From the NCBI GenBank assembly GCA_015501055.1, contig JADNYV010000165.1, positions 17,093 through 81,092 of the forward strand: 64,000 bases of DNA, given 5' to 3'. The position numbers and the translations under genes are program-made. The stretch is from Mucidula mucida (lineage: Eukaryota > Basidiomycota > Agaricomycetes > Agaricales > Physalacriaceae). Under the pieces are notes generated by a model. The model made no database searches and was not told where the DNA came from. It worked only from the letters and a program-made list of their open reading frames with translations. Positions 35,683-45,328 of the stretch are shown in pieces. The first letter of the stretch is position 1. Every line of letters begins with the position of its first letter.

Positions 35683-36968
35683 CTACCGGATTCGCTGCAT
35701 TCCATTCTGCCTGCGAGTGAACCATCTGCGAACCGCAGACACCGACTCCCCGGTCCTATCGGCCAGCTCATGAAGCTGGCTTTCCGACGGATGCAAGTTC
35801 TGTGTCCGGTCGAGGAATTCATGCAGGTGTTTCGCCTTGGCGTGCAACTTGAGGCCGATCCGTTGGAACTGGCTAGTACCAAGCCCTGCCTGTTTCCGAA
35901 GTGCCCTTTCTTTGGTACGCCTATATGGTTATAATGAAGGGCCCGACTGCAAAAGGAAGATGCGCTCACCGGAGAGTGAACCATTTGGAAACGGATAGCC
36001 AGGATACCCCGAGTTCTAGCGCTAGGAGGGTTATCGTCTTAACAGGCGGATATAGTTGCTGCTGGAACGCCACTTCCAGTCGCGGCCAATACGGGCTTAA
36101 GTCCAAACGGTCGTGCGCAACTTGGAACTCTCCAGGTTTCTCTTCCACTCCAGTTGATTTCATTAGTTCTCTTTCTTTGATGCGTCTGTCGTTATTGAGT
36201 TAATAAACACGTCGTAAATCACGCTGTACGAGGACCCACCGTTTGGCAAACCAAGCCGTCAATCGGTCTTGGCTTTCCCCAAGCTCTTGTGACATGGTCT
36301 CGAGCTCTTCAAATGTCGGATAACGATTCTTGACGTAGTTAGCTTCGAGCGTTGCTGTCAACGCAGTAGAGATACGCGGACGAAGATTTTCCAAAAGTGG
36401 ATGTGAATCTAACCCCACGGCTTTCACTGTGTGCCGCTCTTTGTCGCGTCTATGGGTTATGAGACAAATACCGCAGGAACTTTGTTAAAGTGTAACCCAC
36501 TGTTTGTAAAAACCAAGTATACAACCTCTTGTAGCTCTCCCCAAGCTCTTGCGACATTTTCTCAAGCTCGTCGCGTGTAGGGAGACGATTGTCATTGTAC
36601 TTGGCCTCGAGCGCTCTTTTGACGACAGCTGAAATGCGTGGACGGGTGTTTCCTGACAGTGGATGCGATTCTTTGATCTGCTCAGTCTTTCGCTCCTTCT
36701 TGCGTCTAGTCTCATTGAGGCGATTTCTTCAGACGCCGAATTGCAAGGGAGCTCACCGCCTAGAGTACCAGTTATATAGTCTGTCGGGGCTCTTTCCAAG
36801 CGTGCGCGACATCTCCTCAAACTGTGTGCGAGTAGGATAACGGTTTTGGCGGTAGTTAGCTTCGAGCACTGCTGTCACGGCGGCGGAGATACGTGGAGGA
36901 CGCAGCGTCGAGAATCGGCAAAATAGTCCAGGATATACGGGGATGACGCGTCCATAGACGCCCAGCAT
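35683..36968 (-). CDS. Five-homeodomain protein assembled from repeated exon modules
   Basis: Five exons (36968-36757, 36705-36501, 36449-36240, 36185-35970, 35920-35683) are separated by four introns of 49-54 nt, all phase 2. Each intron falls just after the helix-3 W-F segment. Each exon therefore starts with the basic tail of one homeodomain and ends inside the next. Units 1-3 are clear (LEANYRQNRYPT, LEAKYNDNRLPT, LEANYVKNRYPT; helix 3 RLYNWYSRRRKKER and RLTAWFAKRRIKER). Units 4 and 5 are more divergent (VSWLSVSKWFTLR, SVSAVRRWFTRRQN). The usual Asn at homeodomain position 51 is R, K, K, L and R respectively. One extra T in a T5 run (36508-36512) in unit 2 breaks the frame; all other junctions are in phase, about 359 codons in total. 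A homeodomain array is clear; the DNA-binding role is inferred. Confidence 0.75.
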
Positions 36969-37044
36969 TCGTAGCCCGCAAAATTTGATGATGATGGTTT
37001 AAATTTGGGAAATACGGGCACGTGACCCAGTGACGTTGTTTGAA

Positions 37045-37171
37045 CTTGAAGAATCACCATAAACACTAACGTCGAACTTCGAATTCGCTCAACCGTAGCG
37101 GATTCAACCTTTGTGATAGCGAGAATGACGCCCGCGAGAGAAACAGGAAGAGCAGTTCTGGTGGTCATGGT
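37045..37171 (-). pseudogene. Kinase-family leader relic next to the homeodomain gene (K8)
   Basis: The ATG at 37171 opens MTTRTALPVSLAGVILAI, matching the leader of K5/K6. The match ends within about 20 codons. The same open frame runs on without a stop into the 5' part of the homeodomain gene but in a different frame from unit 1. It is probably a promoter/leader relic of a duplicated kinase gene. Confidence 0.5.
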
Positions 37172-37323
37172 TTGGATTCTGAAAGGCACTTCTGTGGTCT
37201 TAGACTTGGAGAATATTGGCAGACACGTTCTGCTCAATCTAGAAAACTCTTGTACAAGAAGCTCCATGGAGAACCAGACTCGTTATTCATAAAGATATAT
37301 CATAATGAGTGAATTAAATAGTA

Positions 37324-38290
37324 TCAAACGCTCACACCGCGGTATGTACGCATCTGGGCCTGCAGCCGGTCAATCTGGCCCGACGTCAACTCGGTCATGC
37401 ACGCATCGTACGAGTAATCCATATAGTTATCGATACGAGAATCTGCATCAGACTCAATCGACGAGAATTGGGGCATGCTTACGGATCGGGTCAAGACCTG
37501 GAGCGGCGCAGGTATCCTTACCTTTCGGGCATCCACTCGCTGTTGGCCAATCAGTCAAAGTTGAAAAGATTGCAAGTCGCAGCAAAAGACTTACTGGGCG
37601 TACGTTTGGCAGGTGTATCGGCGACTTCATCACCCTTGCCGGAGCAACTGTCCTGGAAAGTGTGGTAAAGACCGACCTGAATGGCGATTAGTTGCAATGC
37701 AAAACTTGAGAGAGAGAAGACCGTACCCAGTGTCCAACCTCGTGTGTAAGGGTCTGTCCTAGATTGTAGTTGCTCGTCGTGCCTCCCGGCAGGCTGGAGT
37801 GGAGGATTACGACATCATCATCCTTTGGGTTGTTCGCGTACTACTGTAAGGAAAGGTTGCATAGCCCAACAGCCCTTGCCCATCGCCTGACTCAAAACCG
37901 ACGGTGTAGACGTTCAATGTTGATTTACCACCTTTACGGAGCTGCGGCTTCATTTCGTTCTGCTGGCGGCTACAAGAACATTGAGACGAATGTAAATGAA
38001 GAACTGGAAAGATGCTTACGAGTTGGGACCAGCATTCGAGAACCAATCCGCGTTCTGGACGTACTCGGTACTTGCCAAGGTGAACGAAAGACCGCTGTTC
38101 ACGTAGTTCAAAACAGTCATTTGGTCGGTGATCTGTTGTTTGCTATCAAGGGTTATTTAGCACAAGCAGAGTAATGTCAAGTCACTCACGCAACATAACC
38201 CCGCCTCTTGGCCTTGTCGGCGTAGATGACGTGGAAGAACACATCAATGGACGCTGCTTTGGCAAGATCGGCGTCACTGGTCTCGATCGA
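37324..38290 (-). pseudogene. M43-type metalloprotease, signal exon missing (copy 1)
   Basis: Exons match the two intact copies at 39738 and 43027: [23 protein letters not shown], then HEVGHW split by an intron from GLYHTF, and a C-terminal NYMDYS region. Upstream, similarity stops near 38286. The sequence then jumps straight to the far 5' flank found upstream of the other copies, so the signal peptide and first exon are deleted. Relative to copy 2 there is also an extra base near 37838-37845 (after TFPYS). It is probably nonfunctional. Confidence 0.75.
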
Positions 38291-38404
38291 GAGAACGCGT
38301 CCATGAAATCACATGGATCGTCGAGGAAGCACTACCGTTTTTGTTAATTAGACGTCAAAATTGGGCAATTGAAGTACACCGCCTTTTGTGTTTTCAAGAG
38401 AATA

Positions 38405-38648
38405 CTGTAGCGTTTCGACCGTAACTTCACAGCCTGTGACCCATTATGGTCTGAAGTTACAGCGAACAGCTTCACAGACCCTTGAATTGCCTTTTTTGGA
38501 CAGTTCCGCTTATAGCGGGACCTGAAATTTCCTTATTTGGAGGCTCGTGCCTGACCAAAGTGGTCCGTGACCCGTTATGATGTATATATAGCTTCACTTC
38601 AAAGACCCCCGTGACCCGTTATGTGAATTTGCGGTCGAAACACTACAG
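38405..38648. mobile_element. 244-bp MITE with terminal inverted repeats, TA target site
   Basis: The ends CTGTAGCGTTTCGACCG and CGGTCGAAACACTACAG are inverted repeats with one mismatch, flanked on each side by TA (38403-38404, 38649-38650). That is the target duplication typical of Tc1/mariner elements. There is no coding capacity. The interior carries GTGACCC[AG]TTATG three times (38436, 38567, 38611) and a TATATATA stretch. The paralogous flanks of the other two M43 genes lack it, so it inserted after the duplication. Confidence 0.75.
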
Positions 38649-38650
38649 TA

Positions 38651-38990
38651 GACCTGATATATGCGCCACGCAAAGTCAGAGGTAAGCAGGCCAAACAAGG
38701 CGGAAACTCGTCGAAAAAGCATATTTAATCTGACCTTTTAGATCGACGAAACGCGCTTCGCGTCTTCTCATGACGCTGAATGAGTCCAGAGGTGTCCGTG
38801 TTGATGTATCGATGACGCGATGACGATGAAAACTATTCGCCTAATGACTTGGTGCATGTTTAACGGGTCCTGCAAGGGCTGGTTAGCTGAACTAAACCGT
38901 AAACAATGCACATAACCAAGGCGGCCACGGAGGCGGCCATAACTGAGCGTCGGCTGGTGGACATATCGCTGTCGAAGTAGAAGTTTCTAT
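38651..38990. repeat. Duplicated 5' flank of M43 copy 1
   Basis: This is similar to 41160-41480 (flank of copy 2) and 44370-44690 (flank of copy 3), including a shared GCGCTTCGCGTCTTCTC segment in the first two. The duplication unit therefore covers gene plus about 700 bp of upstream DNA. Confidence 0.7.
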
Positions 38991-39737
38991 TCATGAGGCC
39001 GCCCAAGTCCGCGCACCAAAACTATCCCTACGTCCACGATGCCTAGACGACGGACATACGAGTGGGACATGGTAGGTATCTCCCCGGCGATAGAACAGGT
39101 ATAGTCTATCCACTTGGCCTTGCACGATTAAAGACTGAGTGCAAACAGCGTCCGAGGAAGCAAGTGACAAACAAGTTCCAAGTGTTGAGCGCGCCAAAGC
39201 CCACCTCAAGCTGGATGATTTCTATACCACCGCCTCTTTAAAACTTCAAGTCCAGACCGGGAGCTGGTGGGTGAACAGCTTCAACCTTCAAGACGCGTCG
39301 TGTTTCGTGACTCGTCCTCACGTGATTGTGATGTGGTGGAAGGATTATGATAGCCCTCGTCTTGTGGTGAAGACGACAGTAATGCACAACTCCCAATTAG
39401 AGTGGGACCGTGGTAGAAAGGCACTGGGCCGTTGCTCGGTACAAGCTTGGCTTGTCAATCAGAGGAATAGCTGTCCCGTCTTACAAAAATCTGGATTTCC
39501 AGCAATCCAGCTTGTCGTTCGCCGGCGTTTCGTTGGCGGTAAGTCCAATCATACAGGGGACCCAGAGGCCTATTGCTACTACATCGCATCACTAACAGAA
39601 CTTGATGAGGAATGTTTGCAGACAGGTTTGTTCTGTTCAATTTAGCACATTTTCGTACAAGAAAGCTATGATAGCAAACCTAACATGTTACATATATCGT
39701 ATTTTGGATAAGTAATGGGCAATGGACTTAAATCGCG
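38991..39737. other. Unassigned region between M43 copies 1 and 2
   Basis: It includes a 168-codon plus-strand open frame (39139-39645) without recognised domains. Part of it (AVPSYKNLDFQQSSLSF) resembles 25237-25320. It may be an unidentified repeat rather than a gene. Confidence 0.35.
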
Positions 39738-40931
39738 TTAAACGTTCACACCGCGGTATGTGCGCATCTGGGCTTGCAGCCGGTGAATCTGGCCCGACGT
39801 CAACTCGCTCTTGCAGGCTTCGTCTGAGTAATCCATGTAGTTGTCTACACAAATCTGCGTAAGACACAATCAACAAGGATTGAGGAGTGCTTACGGATTG
39901 GATCAACACCTGGAGCGTCGCAGGTATCCTTACGTTCCGGGCATCCAAACGCTATGAGCCGATCAGTCAAACTTGGAAAGCTTGCAAGTCGCGGGACGAC
40001 ATACTGGGCGTACGTTCGGCAGGCGTATCAGCGACTTCATCGCCCTTGGCGGAACAACCGCCCTGGAAAGTGTGGTAAAGACCGACCTGCGTGGTGATTA
40101 GTGGCAATGAATAAACTCGAGAGAAGACCGTACCCAGTGTCCAACCTCGTGGATGAGAACCTTTCCTAGATTGTACTTGCTCGGTGTGCTTCTGGGCAGG
40201 CTGGAGTGGAGGATTACGACACCATCATCTTTTGGACTGTTTGCGTAGCTGTAAGGGAAGGTCGCGTAGCCCAACAGCAATTTCCCGTTTTCCGGTTTGA
40301 AGCCGACGGTGTACACGTTCAATGCTGCGCGACCACCTTTACGGAGCTGCGCCTTCATTTTGTCCTGCTGCGAGCTACAGGAAGATTGAGACGAATGTCA
40401 AACAAGAACTGGAGAGATGCTTACGATTTTTGAATGACATTCGAGAACCAATCCGCGTTCTGGACATAATCGGTATTGGTTAGGTTGAAGGAGAGACCGC
40501 TGTTCGCGTAGGCACCGTTCAAGACGTTCATCTGATCGGCGATCTGTTCTTTGCTATCAAGGAATAGTTAGCACAAGAAGAGTAATGTCAAGCCACTCAC
40601 GCAAGATAGCCGCGATCCTTGGTCTTGTCAGCGTAGATGACATGGAAGAACACATTGATGGTCGCTGAATTGGCAAGATCAGTTTCGTTGTTCTCGACCT
40701 TGTTCGACCTGAAATGTTCCTCGAAGGCTTCCTTTTCCTCGTTACTGATTTCGGTGGCGCAATGACTATGGGGATACGGATAAGAGCAAAGTCAAATAAT
40801 AGCAGCAAAACGACAACATACATTATATCTTGCTCTACATCGACAGTTCTTGTCAGGCTATCGGGCGGCGGCGACGGCGTCGCTAAGATAGACGTAGTCA
40901 CGAAGACAGCGAGGACGATGGCGGCGAGCAT
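39738..40931 (-). CDS. Secreted M43 (pappalysin-like) zinc metalloprotease, copy 2
   Basis: The start at 40931 gives a signal peptide ([20 protein letters not shown]). A propeptide-like segment follows ([20 protein letters not shown]), then the catalytic domain. The zinc-binding motif HEVGHWVGLYHTF (HExxHxxGxxH) spans an intron. DEVADTPAE and the met-turn region [10 protein letters not shown] follow, with conserved cysteines. The stop is at 39738-39740. Five or so introns of about 50 nt have good splice sites and no break was seen. Secreted fungal M43B enzymes digest extracellular protein. It is one of three paralogues in tandem orientation within 7 kb. Confidence 0.87.
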
Positions 40932-41160
40932 AGTGAACGAAAGAGTGATGATGAATGGCGATAGTAACTAGTTGGGTCTTCGAGCACGCTGCCTTTATAC
41001 TTTTTTGCTTTTGTCGACGGAGAGGCTGACGATCGAGACTCGAGAGAACGCGAATCAGATGGTGGATCGTCGAGGAAGCACTATAATTTTCGTCAACTTG
41101 ATGTCGAAATTGGGAGGTTAAATCTTACTGCAATACACCGTCTTGTGTCTTCCACAGGAG
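40932..41160. promoter_or_regulatory. Proximal 5' flank of M43 copy 2
   Basis: It contains the segment near 41040-41090 (GATCGTCGAGGAAGCACTA) that is also found upstream of copies 1 and 3. This is the likely promoter region; no defined element could be named. Confidence 0.4.
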
Positions 41161-41480
41161 GCAAGCAGCCTCCTAGATATGCCTTGAAGAAGGAAACTCG
41201 TCCAGAGAATATATTTAATTTGGCCTTTTCGGTCGACAGGACGCGCTTCGCGTCTTCTCGTGCGTCGAATGAGTCGCGAGATGTCCGTGTTGATGCATTA
41301 ATGACGCGACGACGATGAAACCATTGGCCTAATGACGTGGCGCACGTTTTACGGGTCCTGCAAGTTCGAAGCGCTGGTTAGCTAGACTAAGCCGTAAGAT
41401 GACCAGAACGGACAGGTATGGGGGGCATAAGTGAGCGTCGACCGAAGGACAGGTCGCTTTCGAAGAGAAATGGTTTCTAT
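41161..41480. repeat. Duplicated 5' flank of M43 copy 2
   Basis: This corresponds to 38651-38990 and 44370-44690. It is not coding as far as can be seen. Confidence 0.65.
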
Positions 41481-41889
41481 TCATGTTGCCGTGAGAAGAC
41501 GTGCGTTCCCAATCCACGCGTCAATACTATCCCTGCCTCCACGATTGCCTATACGATGGACATACATGTTGCGGTATAATGGCCGATTCTTCAACGGTAT
41601 GGCGATACATCCTTCCACGACTGAAGACTGCATCCCGAAGAAAGGGTTACGGAGATGCACACTGGGTCCGCGGGCGCACAAAGTGTTCCAGACCAGAAGA
41701 CGAAGATACGGAGATTCTGCCGCGAAGCGTCTTATTGAAACGCATACCATCGTAGAATGAGAGTCCATACTTGGTCATTCCGAGTAGAAAACTTTCCGGG
41801 AGGCTGACGGGAAAGAATATGCTGTATCAGCCGAAATGAAGCGAAAAGAGTTGGTGGCTGTGTCGTTGACTAATCGCACCAACCACGAC
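41481..41889. other. No gene seen
   Basis: About 400 bp with overlapping short frames on both strands and no recognisable family. Its first 100 bp resemble 38990-39070. Confidence 0.35.
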
Positions 41890-42030
41890 GAGTGCGGTGG
41901 CGATAAACGACGTGTTCATCCAAAATCCTTACACTGGCCATCAAGAACTAACTACACTCGAAGCCGATGTACTCTGGGAGTACGCAAAGCACACACTGAA
42001 CGTCAAACAGGTAGGTATAAAGCAGGCGAC
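41890..42030 (+). pseudogene. DAD3: Relic of DASH complex subunit Dad3
   Basis: The plus strand reads FIQNPYTGHQELTTLEADV and then LWEYAKHTLNVKQ. This fits the diagnostic Dad3 core (NPY-GH--L--LE--VLWEYAKL). Dad3 is one of ten DASH/Dam1 subunits that couple kinetochores to microtubules. No ATG precedes it in frame, and the expected second half of this small protein is absent. The left inverted repeat begins 85 bp downstream. It is a truncated copy; the functional gene is presumably elsewhere. Confidence 0.55.
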
Positions 42031-42114
42031 AATCCTTGATGAACTTCACTTGTTCAAGCGCGTAGCTCGCGACAAAATCGAAGACACTCAGGAAAGATCC
42101 TTATGAGATACTGC

Positions 42115-42625
42115 TGGCAAGCTGTAACGTAGCGATACCAAGCATATGGCAGATAGCTATTGGTTAGCTATGAGCACAACGTATAGAGCGCATTGAGATA
42201 CGCGACGTCAAACTCCACTGGCTAAGGGCGCTGCGAGCGAGTTTAGAAGAACCGTGATGTTGAAGGCGCCCGATTCGTGTGCGTTCTTCCATTGTCGATG
42301 ACTGTATTCAGTTCTGATACTAGATCCCCGTAGACATCTTCGGGAACTACTCGGACACGAATAGATATCAGTCCAGGCGGCTAGTAGAGTAAACGTCTGA
42401 TCCTGAGCCTAGCCTTCCATCGAACGAACAGATTCACATCGCGGTTCGTGCGTATCTGCTCTTTGAAACACTGAGATTTACTTGGTAAGACCAACTATGG
42501 ACCCTCGTTCCATCGGCAGTAGGTGTCAAAATAGTCACCGTGCCACAAGATTAGCACTTCAGCTGGACAGAATCAACGTTACTGTCACAAATCCCACGTG
42601 AGTATGAGTCACGAACAGTTATCAT
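42115..42625 (+). repeat. Large inverted repeat, left arm (~510 bp)
   Basis: This is the reverse complement of 44774-45267 with very few mismatches over the outer ~430 bp. One gap of about 15 bp lies near 42550. The arms flank M43 copy 3. No protein was recognised within the arm. Confidence 0.9.
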
Positions 42626-43026
42626 AAGCTAGAAAAGAGAACGGGACTGGTGATCTTGTTTCTTTTGATGCTCAATCATGTCCAGTACAAAGCGTCTATT
42701 TGGGGCGTTATCAACGAGAAACAGAGTCAAAGAATATCATAATCCACTGCGTTAGGGACGAACTCTTTAGGAAGTTTTGAAGCGCCTGACTTTGACGCGT
42801 CGGCACACGGACTCTTGACGCAAACTCTTACGTCCGGTCTACATGTCGTTGACTGCTCCTGTAGTCCATCTCCCGGGACAGTGCAGTAACTAGCCAGTGG
42901 AGTTTGACGTCGTGTAACTCAGCAGACACGTTCTGCTCAATCCAGCAAACTCTCGTACAAGAAGCTCCATGGAAAACCGAACTCGTTATTCATATAGATA
43001 TATCAGAATGAGTGAATTAAATAGTA
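42626..43026. other. Spacer between left arm and M43 copy 3
   Basis: The last 110 bp (about 42920-43026) are shared with the 3' flank of M43 copy 1 (about 37215-37323). A 30-bp piece near 42892 repeats part of the inverted arm. No gene was seen. Confidence 0.5.
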
Positions 43027-44213
43027 TTAAACGTTCACACCGCGGTATGTGCGCATCTGGGCCTGCAGCCGGTCAATCTGGCCCGGCGTGAACTCGGTGC
43101 TGCAGGCATCGTCTGAGTAATCCATGTAATTGTCTACACAAATCTGCATGAGACACAATCAACAAGGATTGAGGAGTGCTTACGGATTGGGTCAAGGCCT
43201 GGAGCGTCGCAGGTATCCTTACGTTCCGGGCATCCAAACGCTATGAGCCGATCAGTCAAACTTGGAAAGCTTGCAAGTCGCGGGAAGACATACTGGGCGT
43301 ACGCTCGGCAGGCGTATCAGCGACTTCATCGCCCTTGGCAGAACATTCGCCCTGGAAAGTGTGGTAAAGACCGACCTGCGTGGCGCCAATTAGTGGCAAT
43401 GAAAAGACTTGAGAGAAGACCGTACCCAGTGTCCAACCTCGTGGATGAGAAGCTTTCCTAGATTGTAGTCGCTCTTCGTGCCTCCCGGCAGGCTGGAGTG
43501 GAGGATTACGACACCATCATCGTCAGGGTTTTTCGCGTAGCTGTAAGGAAAGGTTGCGTAGCCCAACTCGGCTACTGACTCCAAGCCGACGGTGTAGATG
43601 TTCAATGTCGATTCATTACCTTCACGATACTGCTCCTTCATTTTTCTCTGCTGGCGGCTACAAGAAGATTGAGACGAATATAAACGAAGAACTGGAAAGA
43701 CGCTTACGACTTGTGACTAGCATTCAAGAACCAATCCGCGTTCCGGACATACTCGGTATTGACCAAGTTGAACGAAAGACCGCTGTTCACGAAGGCGCGA
43801 TTCAAAACAGTCATCTGGTCGGTAATCTGTTCTTGTCTGTCGAAGGGATATAGTTAGCACGTTTATACGAATATTAATGACAATCCACGCACGCAACATA
43901 ACCCCGCCTCATGGTCTTGTCAGCGTAGATGACGTTGAAGAACACATCAATGGACGCTGTTTTGGCAGGACCGGCGTCACTAGTCTCGACCTTGTTCGAC
44001 CTAAAATGTTCCTCGAAGACTTCCTTCTCCTCGTTACTGATATCGGTGGCGCAACGACTATGAGAGGATATCAGCAAAGTCAATCATTAGCAGCAAGGTG
44101 ACGATGTACCTTGGCTCTACATCGACAGGTCTTGTCAGGCTATCGGGCGGCGACGACGGCGAAGCCAAGACAGACGTGGTCGCGAGGATAGCGAGGACAA
44201 TGGCGGCGAGCAT
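43027..44213 (-). CDS. Secreted M43 (pappalysin-like) zinc metalloprotease, copy 3
   Basis: The start at 44213 (an upstream in-frame ATG at 44243 is possible) gives signal peptide [20 protein letters not shown]. The exons parallel copy 2: [53 protein letters not shown] with GLYHTF after the intron, DEVADTPAE and NYMDYSDDAC. The stop is at 43027-43029. All junctions examined are in phase. The gene lies inside a 3.15-kb inverted-repeat unit (42115-45267), so it may be prone to inversion or amplification. Role inferred as for copy 2. Confidence 0.85.
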
Positions 44214-44369
44214 AGTGGACAATTGTAGAGTGATAATGAACAAGCGCGCTGACTTTATACGTTTTCCAGGTAGGCTTGCGATGCGTCCATGAATTCACAT
44301 GGATCGTCGACGAAGCACTAGTCAGAATTGGGCAATTGGAGCTCACTGCAGTACGCCGCCTTGTATGCG

Positions 44370-44690
44370 CCATGCAGACTCCGAGACGAGCTGGCCAACA
44401 ACAAAGGCGGAAAATCGGCAAGAAAGCATATTTAGTCTGACCTTTTCGGTTCACAAAAGGCGCTTCACTAGAACGAGTCCCGAGATGTCCATGTCGATGC
44501 ATCGATGCCGTTATTACGATGAAGACTATTCGCTTAATGATGTGGCGTACGTTTTACGGGGCCTGCGAGGGCTGGTTAGCTGGACTAAGCCGTATTAAAT
44601 GAAGATAACTAACTTGACGGACACCATAGTTAGCGTTGGCTGACGGACGTGCCGCTGTCGAAGAAAGAAAATTACATTCATGATGCCATG
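44370..44690. repeat. Duplicated 5' flank of M43 copy 3
   Basis: This is the third member of the flank family (38651-38990, 41161-41480), slightly shorter. Confidence 0.6.
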
Positions 44691-44773
44691 AGAAAACGCG
44701 CATTTCCAAGTCTGTGCTTAGCCATTCAGAAGAAAAGGTTTCGGAGTGCAAACTACCGAGGAATCCGTGCGAT

Positions 44774-45267
44774 ATGATAACTTTTCGTGACTCATACTCA
44801 CGTGGGTGTGACGGTAACGTTGATTCTGTCCAGCTGTGGCATGGTGACTATTTTGACACCTACTGCCGATGGAACGAGGGTCCATAGTTGGTCTTACCAA
44901 GTAAATCTCAGTGTTTCAAAGAGCAGATACGCACGAACCGCGATGTGAATCTGTTCGTTCGATGGAAGGCTAGGCTCAGGATCAGACGTTTACTCTACTA
45001 GCCGCCTGGACTGATATCTATTCGTGTCCGAGTAGTTCCCGAAGATGTCTACGGGGATCTAGTATCAGAACTGAATACAGTCATCGACAATGGAAGAACG
45101 CACATGAATCGGGCGCCTTCAACATCACGGTTCTTCTAAACTCGCTCGCAGCGCCCTTAGCCAGTGGAGTTTGACGTCGCGTATCTCAATGCGCTCTATA
45201 CGTTGTGCTCATAGCTAACCAATAGCTATCTGCCATATGCTTGGTATCGCTACGTTACAGCTTGCCA
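44774..45267 (-). repeat. Large inverted repeat, right arm (~494 bp)
   Basis: This is the reverse complement of 42115-42625. The outer ends match exactly (42115 pairs with 45267) and similarity stops abruptly outside them. Confidence 0.9.
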
Positions 45268-45328
45268 ACGTCCTTTCGTCAACACCTCTTCGTCCCACGA
45301 ATTCCAGTCATATACAGTCATTACGGAC

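Noticed and set aside
35683..36968. Mating-type A locus homeodomain gene (HD1/HD2)
   Set aside because: The locus lacks the divergent HD1/HD2 pair and the neighbouring MIP gene, and a tandem five-unit array does not match either class.
38567..38625. Possible CRISPR-like or satellite array from GTGACCCGTTATG repeats
   Set aside because: Only three imperfect copies at irregular spacing, contained within the MITE; and the organism is a eukaryote.
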